Positions 26,747 to 38,846 of a stretch of DNA of 64,000 nucleotides are shown here, piece by piece (positions within the stretch are counted from its first letter, which is position 1; the number at the start of each line of letters is the position of its first letter). Below the pieces are notes generated by a model. It was not told the origin of the DNA, searched no databases, and worked only from the letters and a program-made list of their open reading frames with translations. Source of the DNA: Acidithiobacillus ferrianus (GTDB lineage: Bacteria; Pseudomonadota; Gammaproteobacteria; Acidithiobacillales; Acidithiobacillaceae); assembly GCF_010378095.1 (NCBI RefSeq), contig NZ_WNJL01000035.1:248001-312000 (forward strand), given 5' to 3'. The position numbers and the translations under genes were made by a program.

Positions 26747-28039
26747 GTGCCCCGGGAAAGGGTTTTACTCGTTCATGTGACCTTGCATGGTGAAACAGAC
26801 CCGGATGCGGGTGAGGAGTTTCGCCATTTGGCCGCGGACAGCGGGGCAGAAGTGCTGGAATTGCTCTCTGTGCAGCGTGCGCGTCCGGATCCTTCCACTT
26901 TTCTGGGGCGGGGTAAGGTGGAGGAACTGGCGGCCCAAGTGAGGGCGCGAGCGGTGGATGTAGTGCTTTTCGATCGGATGCTGAGCCCCGTTCAGGAGCG
27001 CAATCTGGAGCGAGCCCTGGGCTGTCGGGTGGTGGACCGGGTGGGCCTCATCCTGGATATTTTCGCCCGGCGGGCGCGTACGCATGAAGGTAAACTGCAG
27101 GTGGAGCTGGCGCAGTTGACTCGCTTGCGAACCCGTTTGATCCGCGGTTGGACCCATCTCGAACGGCAGCGCGGTGGTATCGGGTTGCGCGGACCGGGCG
27201 AGACCCAACTGGAAACCGATCGCCGACTGATCGGCGCGCGTATTCTTGCTTTGCGTGGGCGGTTGGCTAAGGTCGCCGCGCATCGGGCCACCCAACGGCG
27301 TGCGCGTCAGCGCGCACCTCTCCCCACAGTGGCCCTGGTGGGGTACACCAATGCAGGAAAATCCACGCTTTTCAATTTGTTGACCGAGAGCGCCCACTAT
27401 GCGGCGGACCGGTTGTTCGCGACGCTTGATCCCGCCATTCGACGTTTACAGGTGGCGGGGCGCGATGCCATCCTGCTCGCCGATACCGTCGGTTTTCTCC
27501 GCGACTTGCCGACGGAACTGGTTGCCGCTTTCCGGGCCACGCTGGAAGAAGTAAACCAGGCGCAGTTGCTGTTGCACGTGGTGGATGGCAGCGCCCCGGA
27601 CCGCGACGCGCAGATGGCCGCAGTCGATGCGGTATTGAAAGAAATCGGCGCGGATGAAATTCCCCGCCTACTCGTGCTCAATAAAGTGGATCGATTGAGT
27701 GATACCCCTGGAAACGTTTTTGAAGGTGCTGGTCATCTGGTGGCGGTACGCGTCAGTGCGCATTCCGGGGCGGGCCTCCCGGAGTTGCTGCAGGCCATGG
27801 CGGATCGGGTAGGACGTTCCACGCTGCGCGCCGAGTTGACGCTGACGCCGGGGGAGGGCGCTTTGCGTGCCCGTTTGCATCGTATGGCCCATGTCGTCGA
27901 AGAAAGTTTCGATGAGCGTGGGAGGGCGCACGTGGTTTTCGATATCGACGATCTCGCCTGGCGGCGTTTATGCGCGCGGTTGCATGACAGCGGTTGTCAG
28001 GCCGTGGACGCGCCCTCTACAATACCCGCTGAAAACTGA
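26747..28039 (+). CDS. hflX: Ribosome-associated GTPase HflX
   Basis: This 430-residue protein has the HflX N-terminal domain with FLGRGKVEEL, a helical linker bearing GIGLRGPGETQLETDRR, and a TRAFAC G domain. The G domain shows G1 GYTNAGKS at 199-206, G3 DTVGFLRDLP and G4 NKVD, followed by a C-terminal domain. HflX splits stalled or heat-damaged 70S ribosomes. The GTG at 26747 lies 16 bases after hfq, and no better start exists between the two. The hfq-hflX-hflK-hflC order is the conserved proteobacterial one. Confidence 0.96.
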   Translation: MPRERVLLVHVTLHGETDPDAGEEFRHLAADSGAEVLELLSVQRARPDPSTFLGRGKVEELAAQVRARAVDVVLFDRMLSPVQERNLERALGCRVVDRVGLILDIFARRARTHEGKLQVELAQLTRLRTRLIRGWTHLERQRGGIGLRGPGETQLETDRRLIGARILALRGRLAKVAAHRATQRRARQRAPLPTVALVGYTNAGKSTLFNLLTESAHYAADRLFATLDPAIRRLQVAGRDAILLADTVGFLRDLPTELVAAFRATLEEVNQAQLLLHVVDGSAPDRDAQMAAVDAVLKEIGADEIPRLLVLNKVDRLSDTPGNVFEGAGHLVAVRVSAHSGAGLPELLQAMADRVGRSTLRAELTLTPGEGALRARLHRMAHVVEESFDERGRAHVVFDIDDLAWRRLCARLHDSGCQAVDAPSTIPAEN

Positions 28040-28054
28040 AGGAAGGAGAGCGGT

Positions 28055-29227
28055 ATGCCGTGGAGTGATCCGGGCGGAAATGGCAACAAGAACGATAACA
28101 ATCCGTGGGGACGGCGCCCCAATTCGCAAAAGCCCGCCTTTGACATCCAGAGAATTACCCAGGAATTAAAAAAGTTGGGCGGAATTTTTGGCCCCGGTGG
28201 TGGCCGGGGCGGCGGGCCCAAGATGAATTACCGGTGGCTGCACCGCCTGCCTTTCCTGGTGATGGCGATTTTGATCCTGTTTTGGATTGCATCGGGCGTC
28301 TATGTCGTGGGGCCGGATGAAGAGGGCATTGTGCTGCGCTTCGGCAAAGAGGTCGGTGTCGTCCAGCCAGGTCTGCATTACCGGCTTCCTTTTCCCTTTG
28401 AGCGCGTCTATCTGCCCAAGGTGGCGCAAAGCCGTCGCCTGGTGCTGGGATACAGTGGCGCCGCCGATTCCATGAACCCTGGGATGATGCTCACCGCCGA
28501 TGAAAATGTGGTGGATGTGCGTTTTTCCGTGCAATACCGCATTACCAACCCCAGCCATTATCTGTTTGCCACCACCAACCCGGGGCAGTTGATTGCCTAC
28601 TGCGCGGAGTCGGCCATGCGCGAGGTGGTGGGGCGCAGCAAGATGGATGATCTGCTCACTACGGGGCGAGGGGCCATGGAGCAGCAGGCGCGGCAAATTA
28701 CCCAGCGTCTGCTCGACCGCTATCAGGCGGGCGTCCATATCGACGCGTTGCGGCTATTGGACGTGGGACCACCCAAAGCAGTTCAGCCCGCTTTTACCGA
28801 CGTGACGGCGGCGCGTGAGGATATGGAGCGGTTGCGTAATGAAGCGCAGGCCTATGCGAGCGCGGTGATTCCCAAATCCAAAGGCGAAGCGGCCGCCATG
28901 ATCACCAATGCGGAAGCCTATAAGCAGCAGGTGGTGGATCATGCCAAAGGGGATAGCGCGCGTTTCACGGACATCCTCCAGGCCTACGAAAAAAATCCGA
29001 AAGTAGTGAGTGAGCGCATGTACTTGCAAACCATGCAGAATATTCTGAGCCATACTCGGAAGGTGATTGTCGAGGGCAAGGAACGGCCGGTGATCCATCT
29101 TCATCTGCCGACGGCGGGCGGTAGCCCAACAGATTCGATTTTTGCCGCGCCGGCTGTTTCGATGGCGCCACCCATGGCACCCACGGTCAGTCCGGTCAGT
29201 CCGTCGGTGTCGGGAGCGAAGTCATGA
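28055..29227 (+). CDS. hflK: HflK, membrane modulator of FtsH protease
   Basis: This 390-residue protein has a Gly/Asn-rich cytoplasmic start, one membrane helix (about 66-87, FLVMAILILFWIASGVYVV) and a SPFH/band-7 domain (PDEEGIVLRFGKEVG through AREDMERLRNEAQAYASAVIP). It ends in a Pro/Ser-rich tail. HflK and HflC form a large cage around FtsH in the inner membrane. GGAAGGAGAG precedes ATG 28055. It overlaps hflC by ATGA, so the two subunits are translationally coupled. Confidence 0.96.
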   Translation: MPWSDPGGNGNKNDNNPWGRRPNSQKPAFDIQRITQELKKLGGIFGPGGGRGGGPKMNYRWLHRLPFLVMAILILFWIASGVYVVGPDEEGIVLRFGKEVGVVQPGLHYRLPFPFERVYLPKVAQSRRLVLGYSGAADSMNPGMMLTADENVVDVRFSVQYRITNPSHYLFATTNPGQLIAYCAESAMREVVGRSKMDDLLTTGRGAMEQQARQITQRLLDRYQAGVHIDALRLLDVGPPKAVQPAFTDVTAAREDMERLRNEAQAYASAVIPKSKGEAAAMITNAEAYKQQVVDHAKGDSARFTDILQAYEKNPKVVSERMYLQTMQNILSHTRKVIVEGKERPVIHLHLPTAGGSPTDSIFAAPAVSMAPPMAPTVSPVSPSVSGAKS

Positions 29228-30092
29228 AGAACCGGGCCTGGAGTGTGATTCTCGTCGTGCTGGCCTTGTTGCTGCTGGCTTCCGCGAGTTTCTATTCGGT
29301 ACGGATGACGCAGAGCGCGATCATTTTGCAATTCGGCAAAGCCGTTCGTGTGGTGGAAGCGCCCGGACTTTATCTCAAATGGCCACTGGTTCAGGATGTG
29401 GTATTCGTTGACAAGCGCCTGACCAGTTACAGCACCCAGCCGGAACCTTTTCTGACGGCCGAAAAAAAGCCGGTGCTCATCGACTTTTTCGCCGAGTGGC
29501 GAGTGGTGAACCCGCTGGTTTTTTACACCCGCCTGCACAACACATCGACTGCACAGAGTCGGATTGGCGATATCGTGCGCTCCGCGCTGCGCGGCGAGGT
29601 GGGTAAAATGTCCCTGGAATCCGTGATTCAAGGGCGTCGCCAGGAGATCATCAACCCGGTGTTGGCGGAGGCCAACTTGCGGCTGCAGCCTCTGGGTGTG
29701 CGATTGGTGGACGTACGTATTTTGCAGGTGGGGCTGCCGCCGGAAGTGTTGCGGGCAGTGTACAAACGGATGGAGGCCGAGCGTACGCAGGAGGCCAACG
29801 ATTACCGTTCCCGAGGGGCCGCCGATGCGGCTAAAATCCGCGCCAATGCGGAAAAAGAAAAGACCGAGATCATGGCCAACGCCTATCGTCAGGAAGAAGA
29901 GATGAAGGGGCAAGGGGATGCGGAGGCGGCGTCCATCTATGGCGCGGCTTATGGCAAAAATCCGGCATTCTTCTCCTTCTACCGCAGCCTGGAGGCGTAT
30001 CGTCACGGCCTGGGAGATAAGGACGTCCTGGTGCTGAATCCGAATTCGCCCTTCTTCAAGTACTTTCTTCACTCGCTGGGGCCGGCGGATCA

Positions 30093-30096
<4 letters not shown>
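29224..30096 (+). CDS. hflC: HflC, membrane modulator of FtsH protease
   Basis: This 290-residue protein has an N-terminal membrane helix (about 6-25) and a band-7 domain: SAIILQFGKAVRVVEAPGLYLKWP, then KKPVLIDFFAEWRV and a charged helix RSRGAADAAKIRANAEKEKTE. It is the partner of HflK in the FtsH regulatory complex. The stop overlaps hisZ as ATGA, so hflK, hflC and hisZ are all chained by 4-base overlaps. Confidence 0.96.
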
Positions 30097-32629
<2,533 letters not shown>

Positions 32630-32651
32630 TGCGCACATCCTTCCCCTTGCG

Positions 32652-32894
32652 CTAAATCTCACGACTTCCGGTAAAGAGACCCCACGCTCCGAAAATGATA
32701 TGCACGACGACATGGGCCACCAATCCGATCGCCATGAAACGCAGAGTCTCCAGACCCAGGGGCACCCACAAGGGAACGCCGTTGCTGGGCATGTCCGGTA
32801 GGGCCAGTATTTCGCTACGTGCCGCGAGAATGGTCAAAACCCAGGTGATCGCCCAAGGCTTTATCGGGCCGACTATGTTAGCCTTGCGTGCCAT
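32652..32894 (-). CDS. Small membrane protein at the end of the chemotaxis group
   Basis: This roughly 80-residue protein (MARKANIVGPIKPWAITWVL) has a weak hydrophobic stretch near 14-28 and a strong membrane helix near 50-75 (RFMAIGLVAHVVVHIIFGAWGLF). An in-frame ATG at 32906 would add four residues but touches the GGAGG site directly, so I prefer 32894. It starts 28 bases after the chemoreceptor stop and is probably the last gene of that leftward transcript, convergent with purA. I recognise no family. Confidence 0.6.
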   Translation of the reverse strand: MARKANIVGPIKPWAITWVLTILAARSEILALPDMPSNGVPLWVPLGLETLRFMAIGLVAHVVVHIIFGAWGLFTGSREI

Positions 32895-32922
32895 GACCTG
32901 ATTCATCCTCCGGGCATCTGGC

Positions 32923-34266
32923 TCAGTGGTTCATGATGCGGTCACGCAGCCTGTCCAGCTGTTGCTGCACCATGTTGCTGAGACTCTTGAGCTGTCCGGT
33001 GCCTTTGCGAACCGCCTCCCCGTCTCCCTTTTGCAGGGCGACAAGCAGCGCGACACCGAGTTTGTGGACCTGCGGATGTACCTGTTGCACCGCGATGAAT
33101 TCCGGCCACTGCGCCAGCGCGCTCTGCGCCATGCCGTCCATCCATTTCCCGAGGCGGCACTGGCGGTGATCGGGGAGTGCGCTGGGGGCGATGGTGGTAT
33201 CGTTGGCGCGGAGGGTCTCCAGGATGTGCGCGACCCACTGGACATGGTCAAACTTGGCAGCCGTCAGCCGGGTGGCCAGGGGCGCTTCCCCGCCCACGGC
33301 GGCTTCGTTGGCTTGCGCCAGTTGCTCGCGCACGGTGTCCAGGCCATGCTGGATTTCATTGAATTGCGTGGTAAAACGATCCATGGACTGCTGCAAGGCG
33401 TTCATGTGATGGCCCATGACGTCGGCGGCGGTGATTTCCTGAGCGCTGCCGTTGGCGATGTTCTGGAGGTTCTCCTGGGTTTTTTGGGCAGACCGGTTAG
33501 CCATGCCGAGTACGTCGGCGACCGTCTCCAGGGAGTCGCCGCCACGACGGAGATGGGTAATGCTCGCGGTCACACCGGATTCGACGTGACCAGCCCCTTC
33601 GCTGATGGTGATGGCCGAGTGACGAATGTCCGCGGCCGCGGCCGCGGAGCTTTGGGCCAGTTTTTTGACTTCATCGGCGACGACCGCGAAGCCACGGCCA
33701 TGCTCCCCCGCGCGCGCCGCTTCGATGGCGGCATTCAAGGCCAGCAGATTGGTCTGTTTGGCAATTTCCTGCACTTTGCCGGCGAGATTGGTGATATTGC
33801 GGGTTTGCTGCAAAAAGGCCTGCACGGTTTTGCCCATGGCGGTGACCGCCTGCTCGACGAGATCCATTTCACCAATGAGTTCGGAGAGACGTTCATTACC
33901 CATCTGTACGTCGCGCAGGGTGTCTTCCGCCAAGGTCTGATTCTCGGCTATACGTTCCGCGGTGCCCCGGATGGTCGTCACCACGGCATGGGACTGTGCC
34001 TGCAAGGAATGACTGTCGGCCTGAGCCGCCGCGAAATTTCGGTGAAAGTCCAGACCCAGCAAATGACTTTCGGTGACCAGTTCCAATGCGGCAACTTGAT
34101 GGTCGAGAACGGTGTTGCTTTGTTGCAAGCGCTTTCTCTGCCAGTTACAGAGGGGCGCGACGGTGGTCTGTAACTCTTGATCCTCCGCGATCAGTAGCGC
34201 GACCTCCGTATCGCCATCCAGGCAGGCGGAAAGTAGGGAAACGAGGGAACTGGTGTCGGCGGACAT
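32923..34266 (-). CDS. Soluble methyl-accepting chemotaxis protein with CZB zinc-binding domain
   Basis: This 447-residue receptor has no membrane helix. The N-terminal part (about 1-95) is helical and unassigned. The signalling hairpin (about 100-300) has the CheA/CheW-contact tip [25 protein letters not shown]. The C-terminal end (about 340-445) fits the chemoreceptor zinc-binding (CZB) domain: [21 protein letters not shown] and HPQVHKLG give the 3-His/1-Cys site. CZB receptors such as TlpD sense oxidants through zinc-thiolate chemistry. It follows cheV by 13 bases, so the two are probably co-expressed. Confidence 0.9.
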   Translation of the reverse strand: MSADTSSLVSLLSACLDGDTEVALLIAEDQELQTTVAPLCNWQRKRLQQSNTVLDHQVAALELVTESHLLGLDFHRNFAAAQADSHSLQAQSHAVVTTIRGTAERIAENQTLAEDTLRDVQMGNERLSELIGEMDLVEQAVTAMGKTVQAFLQQTRNITNLAGKVQEIAKQTNLLALNAAIEAARAGEHGRGFAVVADEVKKLAQSSAAAAADIRHSAITISEGAGHVESGVTASITHLRRGGDSLETVADVLGMANRSAQKTQENLQNIANGSAQEITAADVMGHHMNALQQSMDRFTTQFNEIQHGLDTVREQLAQANEAAVGGEAPLATRLTAAKFDHVQWVAHILETLRANDTTIAPSALPDHRQCRLGKWMDGMAQSALAQWPEFIAVQQVHPQVHKLGVALLVALQKGDGEAVRKGTGQLKSLSNMVQQQLDRLRDRIMNH

Positions 34267-34279
34267 GGGACTTTACCTC

Positions 34280-35236
34280 TTAATGGGGGCGAATGACCTG
34301 GGCGACGGCGCGGGCCAAGTCATCGGGCAGGAATTTGGCGACATAACCATCAGCCCCGACGCTATGGGCATGAGATTCGTTGGCCGTACCGGAGAGCGAG
34401 GAATGAATGACCACCGGGATCTCGCGCAAGGTTTCGTGCTCTTTGATGCGCCGGGTGAGCGTGAAGCCATCCATTTCGGGCATCTCGAGGTCGGTGAGCA
34501 CCATGGCGACCTTGTTGCGCAGAGGAATACCCGCGGCTTTGGCGTCATGCGCCAGTTGCTGCAGACGGTCCCAGGCTTCCTTTCCGGTCTTCGTGCCGAG
34601 AAAGGGCAGGCCGAGGCTGCGGAGGGTTCTCTCAATCTGGTTGCGGGCAACGCCGGAGTCGTCGGCGTAGAGAATGACAGCGCCCTGAGGGATGCTGATC
34701 GAGTGCTGCTGAACCAGTTCGTCGCCCGCCTTGAAGCGGGAGGGCAAAACCTGACGGAGGATATGTTCCACATCCAGAACGAGCGCGAGTCGCGCCGTTT
34801 CCTCATTTTCGTCGAGCCGTGCCAGGCTGGTGACCAGCCCACCCACCGCGGCGCCTTCGGCGGAGAGCACGCGGCCCCATTCAAGGCGGACGATTTCATC
34901 GACATCCTCCACCGCGAAACCCTGCACGGATCGCTCATACTCGGTAACCAGCAGAATGTTGAGTCCATCGGCGCGACAGCCAACGACGGTGGGAAGATCG
35001 ATGACGGGGATGATCTGGCCACGAATGTTGGCTACGCCCATGACGTGCTCGGGAGCGCCGGGCATGGGGGTAATCTTGGGCATCACCAGTGCCTCGCGGA
35101 CCTTGAACACGTTGATGCCGAAAAGTTCCCGGCTGTTGAGTAGCTGATCTTCGCCGAGGCGGAATACCAGCAGTTCAAATTTATTCGTGCCTGCAAGCTG
35201 GGCGCGCTCATCGACTTCGCGTAATATCTGGCTCAT
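34280..35236 (-). CDS. cheV: CheV, CheW-receiver coupling protein
   Basis: This 318-residue protein has an N-terminal CheW domain (about 15-165; ELLVFRLG, GVANIRGQIIPVIDLP) and a C-terminal receiver (about 185-315) with the phospho-aspartate in VLTDLEMPEMDGF and the lysine in YVAKFLPDD. CheV couples receptors to CheA and tunes this by phosphorylation. No cheW is in the window, so CheV may be the main adaptor for the local receptor. The lysine motif reads AKF rather than KPF. It is 164 bases downstream of the ODP gene; I see no clear promoter in that gap. Confidence 0.93.
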   Translation of the reverse strand: MSQILREVDERAQLAGTNKFELLVFRLGEDQLLNSRELFGINVFKVREALVMPKITPMPGAPEHVMGVANIRGQIIPVIDLPTVVGCRADGLNILLVTEYERSVQGFAVEDVDEIVRLEWGRVLSAEGAAVGGLVTSLARLDENEETARLALVLDVEHILRQVLPSRFKAGDELVQQHSISIPQGAVILYADDSGVARNQIERTLRSLGLPFLGTKTGKEAWDRLQQLAHDAKAAGIPLRNKVAMVLTDLEMPEMDGFTLTRRIKEHETLREIPVVIHSSLSGTANESHAHSVGADGYVAKFLPDDLARAVAQVIRPH

Positions 35237-35400
35237 GAAAATCTCCTGTCAGGATGAGCGGCCATCTCGTCCGAAAGTGTCTCTAAAGGGTCAATCATTT
35301 TTTGAACGGTGGTTTCCAAATGCGGGATCGGTCCTGGCGGTCTTCCCCGATGCCATGCCTGGCGGTGGAACCCTTCGGTCTCCGTCAACCGGCGGGCATT

Positions 35401-36153
35401 TCAAGGTCGGATGCCCATGCCAACGGTCAGTTCGTCGAACCAGTTTAAAAAGCGCTGCACATTCTCCCCGCTATAAATGGCGCCATGCTGTGGACAGAGG
35501 TGCTCGATCTCCAGTTGGCTCACGCGATTGATCCAGTCCTTTTTCGCCGCATTGGAAGGCATCCAGCGCTGGTGAAAATATTTTGCCTTGGCGATATGCT
35601 CGTCGAAGGCGCGTCCGGTTCGATCTCTGCGGCCTACCCACGCATCATGCCCCGGTGGCAATAGCGCGGCACCGACATCGCCGGAAAACAGTACCTTGGC
35701 CTCGGGGTCGTAGACGTGGAAATTCGCTGAAGAATGCAGATAATGGGCCGGGATGAACTCCAAGCGACGTCCGCCGATGAGCACGTCTCCCCCCTCGTCC
35801 GGAATGTTCTGCAGGGGTGCTTCAAGTGCGCCATAGTGGCGAATGAAACCCTCCCAAAGTTTGGGGATATGCCACTGGATCTGCGCATTGCATGCATGCC
35901 AGAGCGGCAGGCTGGAGGCAATGTCCGGGTCCTGGTGGGAAACAAAAGCCGCCTTTAGGCTGCTGGGCGGTATCACCTCGACGAGGGCGGCGAACACCTG
36001 CGGAAAGACTTCAAATCCGCCGGGATCGAGGATAAGGCTTTGCCCGTTGGACTCCATCACGTAGACATTGGCATCGATGACGCGGCGCTCTTCCTGATCA
36101 TAGAGAATCCACCAGCGATGGCTGCCGGCTTCAAATATCGGTGCTGCTTTCAT
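35401..36153 (-). CDS. ODP-type di-iron metallo-beta-lactamase-fold protein
   Basis: This 250-residue protein has a metallo-beta-lactamase fold related to flavodiiron proteins but without a flavodoxin domain. Candidate ligands are H73-x-D75-x-D77 in SHQDPDIASS, a His in AHYLHSSANFHVYDP, Asp in LFSGDVG and His in PQHGAIY. The fourth residue of the usual HxExDH motif is Ile, as in the oxygen-binding di-iron proteins (ODP) that feed chemotaxis in Treponema. It overlaps a mini-receptor-like gene by 23 bases and lies just after cheA. I infer an oxygen-sensing input to chemotaxis; metal and oxygen binding are untested. Confidence 0.85.
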   Translation of the reverse strand: MKAAPIFEAGSHRWWILYDQEERRVIDANVYVMESNGQSLILDPGGFEVFPQVFAALVEVIPPSSLKAAFVSHQDPDIASSLPLWHACNAQIQWHIPKLWEGFIRHYGALEAPLQNIPDEGGDVLIGGRRLEFIPAHYLHSSANFHVYDPEAKVLFSGDVGAALLPPGHDAWVGRRDRTGRAFDEHIAKAKYFHQRWMPSNAAKKDWINRVSQLEIEHLCPQHGAIYSGENVQRFLNWFDELTVGMGIRP

Positions 36154-36751
36154 ACGCTAAGCTCTCCAGTTGATGGCGATAAGTGCGGATGGCGTTGGAT
36201 ACGGTGCGTACCGCCTCACCCATGTCGCGTGAAACGCGCATCAGCGGGGCGCCCGTGTCTTCGGCCAATGCCGCTTCGATACGGCCATTGGTCACCACAT
36301 ACTCCTGTTCCTCAATGCCTTCTTGCAGGACATCCACCGTGGCGATGAGACGAAGCAGTATTTTCCGTGCCTCGACCTCTTCCCGGGCAATGGTGTCCCG
36401 CCATCGCGTCCGGATGTTCTCGAGACTGGCGCAAATCTGCCCATATTGCGCCATGGCCTGGGCGATGGCGCTAAACGAGGCCACGAAGCGCTGGTGCTGG
36501 AGAATACGCATATGCGCCTGGATCAGGGGGGCGATGGTCTCCTGCAGATGGGACGCGGATTCCTTGAGGTTGGCGGCGCGTTCGCGGAAGGCCTGGGCGA
36601 CCACACCGTATCCGGCCAGCGTGTTGCCGTGGCGCTTGACCAGCACCATGGCGTTCAGGGCCCGGCGATCGATCTCGCGCAGGGATTTTTCGATGCTCTG
36701 GCGGGCGACGAAGGAGGCGTCGACGACTTGCATGATGTGCTGAATCTCCAT
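36131..36751 (-). CDS. Mini-receptor-like helical chemotaxis protein
   Basis: This protein of about 206 residues is all helical with no membrane segment. Residues 31-59 (ALNAMVLVKRHG, then GYGVVAQAFRERA) align without gaps to the receptor tip of the soluble receptor encoded nearby, with 11 of 29 identical including ALNA, R, G, G and VVA. It therefore looks like a truncated chemoreceptor signalling tip lacking a sensor and the conserved E/Q-rich contact motif. It overlaps cheA at TGATG and the ODP gene by 23 bases, so all three are translationally coupled. A TTG at 36754 is an alternative start. I infer a bridge between ODP and CheA. Confidence 0.75.
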   Translation of the reverse strand: MEIQHIMQVVDASFVARQSIEKSLREIDRRALNAMVLVKRHGNTLAGYGVVAQAFRERAANLKESASHLQETIAPLIQAHMRILQHQRFVASFSAIAQAMAQYGQICASLENIRTRWRDTIAREEVEARKILLRLIATVDVLQEGIEEQEYVVTNGRIEAALAEDTGAPLMRVSRDMGEAVRTVSNAIRTYRHQLESLAYESSTDI

Positions 36752-38844
36752 CAAGCGGCACCTCGCTGGGTCGGGAGGGTTCTGGCCACGGTGGCTTGTT
36801 CCAGGACGCGACCGATCAGCGTGCCCGGGTCCAGGATGAGGACGACCTGGCCCTTGCCGGAAATGGTCGCGCCTTGATACCAGTTTCGCTCGGCCAGGAA
36901 ATCGATGGGTTTGACCACCGAATCCTCATTCCCGAGCACCTCTGAAACCATGAACAGGCCACGTTCGGTGAGGACGCCCTCCATGGGCTCGGAGCCCAGG
37001 CGTAGAGGGCGTTCGTGGAGCAGGGCGCCCAAGTCCACCATCGGTGTGACCAGGGTGTCATCCACCCGGTACACGCTGCGGCCACCCATGCGATGGATTC
37101 GGTGCTCCTGGATGTCCAGGAGACTGTCGATACTCGAGATGGGTAGCGCATAGATTTCCCGGCGCAACCGCAGATAAAGCACGGGTAGCACCGCCATGGT
37201 CAATGGAAATTCCATGGCGATGCTGGTACTGAGACCCAGCCGGGTTTGAATGTCGAGGCGACCACGCAGTTTACGCACGGTTTCTCTGACGACATCCATG
37301 CCGACGCCGCGGCCGGAGAGATCGGTGGCTTGATCCTTGGTGGAGAAGCCGGGGCGAAAGATCAGTTCCAGGGCCTCCTGTTCCGAGAGGCGGGCGGCCT
37401 GCTCCTGGGTGATGACGCCCTTGTCCATGGCTTTTTGGGTCACAAACTGGCGATCAATGCCGCAGCCGTCGTCGGACACTTCAATGCGTACCTTGTCGCC
37501 GAGGTGGATGGCGGCCACGCGGATGGTGGCTTCGCGGGATTTGCCACCGGCCTGGCGCACTTCCGGTAGCTCGATGCCGTGGTCGAGACTGTTGCGGATC
37601 AAATGCGTCATGGGACCAGAGAGGGCATCGACGACGGTTTTGTCGATCTCGACTTCCTCGCCGACGATGTCGAGTTTGACTTCCTTACCGAGCTGCCGGG
37701 AGGCATCGCGCACCACGCGGGGCAACTGCTGGAAGAGTCGTTTGCAGGGTTGCATCCTCAGGCGCATGACCGTGCTCTGGAGATCGTTGACGGTAAGGTC
37801 CACTTCACGGGCGATGCGCGCCATATCCTCGTTTTCTTCACCCAGGCTACTGACTGCCGACGCCAGGCGATTGCGCAGGAGAACCAGTTCACCGACCTGA
37901 TTCATCACCGCGTCGAGACGCAGCGCGTCGACGCGGAGGGTGGTGTCGGCGGCCTCCGGGATGTTCTGCGCGCGCGCGCTGGCGGTGGAGTTCGCCACCG
38001 GCACCGGCGTTGCGGGCAACACCGCCTGTGCATTGAGGTTCTGGATGGGAAGACGGACAGGGGATGCGGGCGCGTCGGCGGTTCTGGCGGGTTGCGCCTG
38101 CGTGGCGGGTTCCGGAGCGGCGTGTCCCGGCGCCTGACCGCCATAGAGTTGATCCAGCACCCGTTCGAATTCTTCCGGGCTGATTTCGTCTCCCGCGAGG
38201 CAGGATGACTCCGGGGCATCGGTGAGGCCGGGAGCCTGGTTACCGTAGAGGGTGTCGAGGACGGCTTCAAATTCGGCTTCACTGATTTCGTCGTTGCCGT
38301 CCGGCGCCGAACGGCTGCCGGTATCGTTACGCTCAACGTAGACGCCGTGGTGACCGTCGACGGTGGTCCGCCGACTGGCCAAGAGAGTGGCTTCCGCGGG
38401 TGGACAGCGGGTGGCGTCCATGCCGAACGCGCCTGTTTCTGCGCTGGCATCTTGCGGGCGGGGCGCTTGTCCGGCGGCAAGTTGCTGAATGAGCAGACCG
38501 AGATCCCGGGGACCGGGTGTCGGATTATCGCCATGACCCAGTTGCTGCAACATGTCATCGATGACGTCCAGGCCCTTGAGAATGGCGTCTATCATGTTGG
38601 CGGAGAGGGTCAGCGTGTGCGAACGTAGCTTGTCCAGGAGGTCTTCCAGGTGGTGTGTCCAACTGACGAGGTGCTCCGCCTCCAGAAATCCCGCTCCACC
38701 TTTCAGGGTGTGAAAGGCCCGGAATACCGACGCCAGGATTTCATCGTTGCCTGGATCGGCCTCCAGGCGGAGGGTGTTCTCCTGGGCTTTTTCGAGGAGT
38801 TCGCGGGCCTCGGGAAGGTAGTCCTGCAAAATATCCATGTCCAT
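36751..38844 (-). CDS. cheA: CheA, chemotaxis histidine kinase
   Basis: This protein of about 697 residues has a P1 HPt domain with the phosphorylated histidine at about H45 (FRAFHTLKGGAGF), a long P1-P2 linker, P3 dimerisation helices, P4 ATPase (HLIRNSLDHGIE; VSDDGCGID; GRGVGMDVV) and a P5 CheW-like domain. The linker carries two related acidic motifs, DEISEAEFEAVLDTLYG (about 185-203) and DEISPEEFERVLDQLYG (about 218-234). It phosphorylates CheY. ATG 38844 has GGGGA upstream; a TTG at 38850 overlaps the cheZ stop. Its end overlaps the mini-receptor gene. Confidence 0.95.
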   Translation of the reverse strand: MDMDILQDYLPEARELLEKAQENTLRLEADPGNDEILASVFRAFHTLKGGAGFLEAEHLVSWTHHLEDLLDKLRSHTLTLSANMIDAILKGLDVIDDMLQQLGHGDNPTPGPRDLGLLIQQLAAGQAPRPQDASAETGAFGMDATRCPPAEATLLASRRTTVDGHHGVYVERNDTGSRSAPDGNDEISEAEFEAVLDTLYGNQAPGLTDAPESSCLAGDEISPEEFERVLDQLYGGQAPGHAAPEPATQAQPARTADAPASPVRLPIQNLNAQAVLPATPVPVANSTASARAQNIPEAADTTLRVDALRLDAVMNQVGELVLLRNRLASAVSSLGEENEDMARIAREVDLTVNDLQSTVMRLRMQPCKRLFQQLPRVVRDASRQLGKEVKLDIVGEEVEIDKTVVDALSGPMTHLIRNSLDHGIELPEVRQAGGKSREATIRVAAIHLGDKVRIEVSDDGCGIDRQFVTQKAMDKGVITQEQAARLSEQEALELIFRPGFSTKDQATDLSGRGVGMDVVRETVRKLRGRLDIQTRLGLSTSIAMEFPLTMAVLPVLYLRLRREIYALPISSIDSLLDIQEHRIHRMGGRSVYRVDDTLVTPMVDLGALLHERPLRLGSEPMEGVLTERGLFMVSEVLGNEDSVVKPIDFLAERNWYQGATISGKGQVVLILDPGTLIGRVLEQATVARTLPTQRGAA

Positions 38845-38846
38845 GT

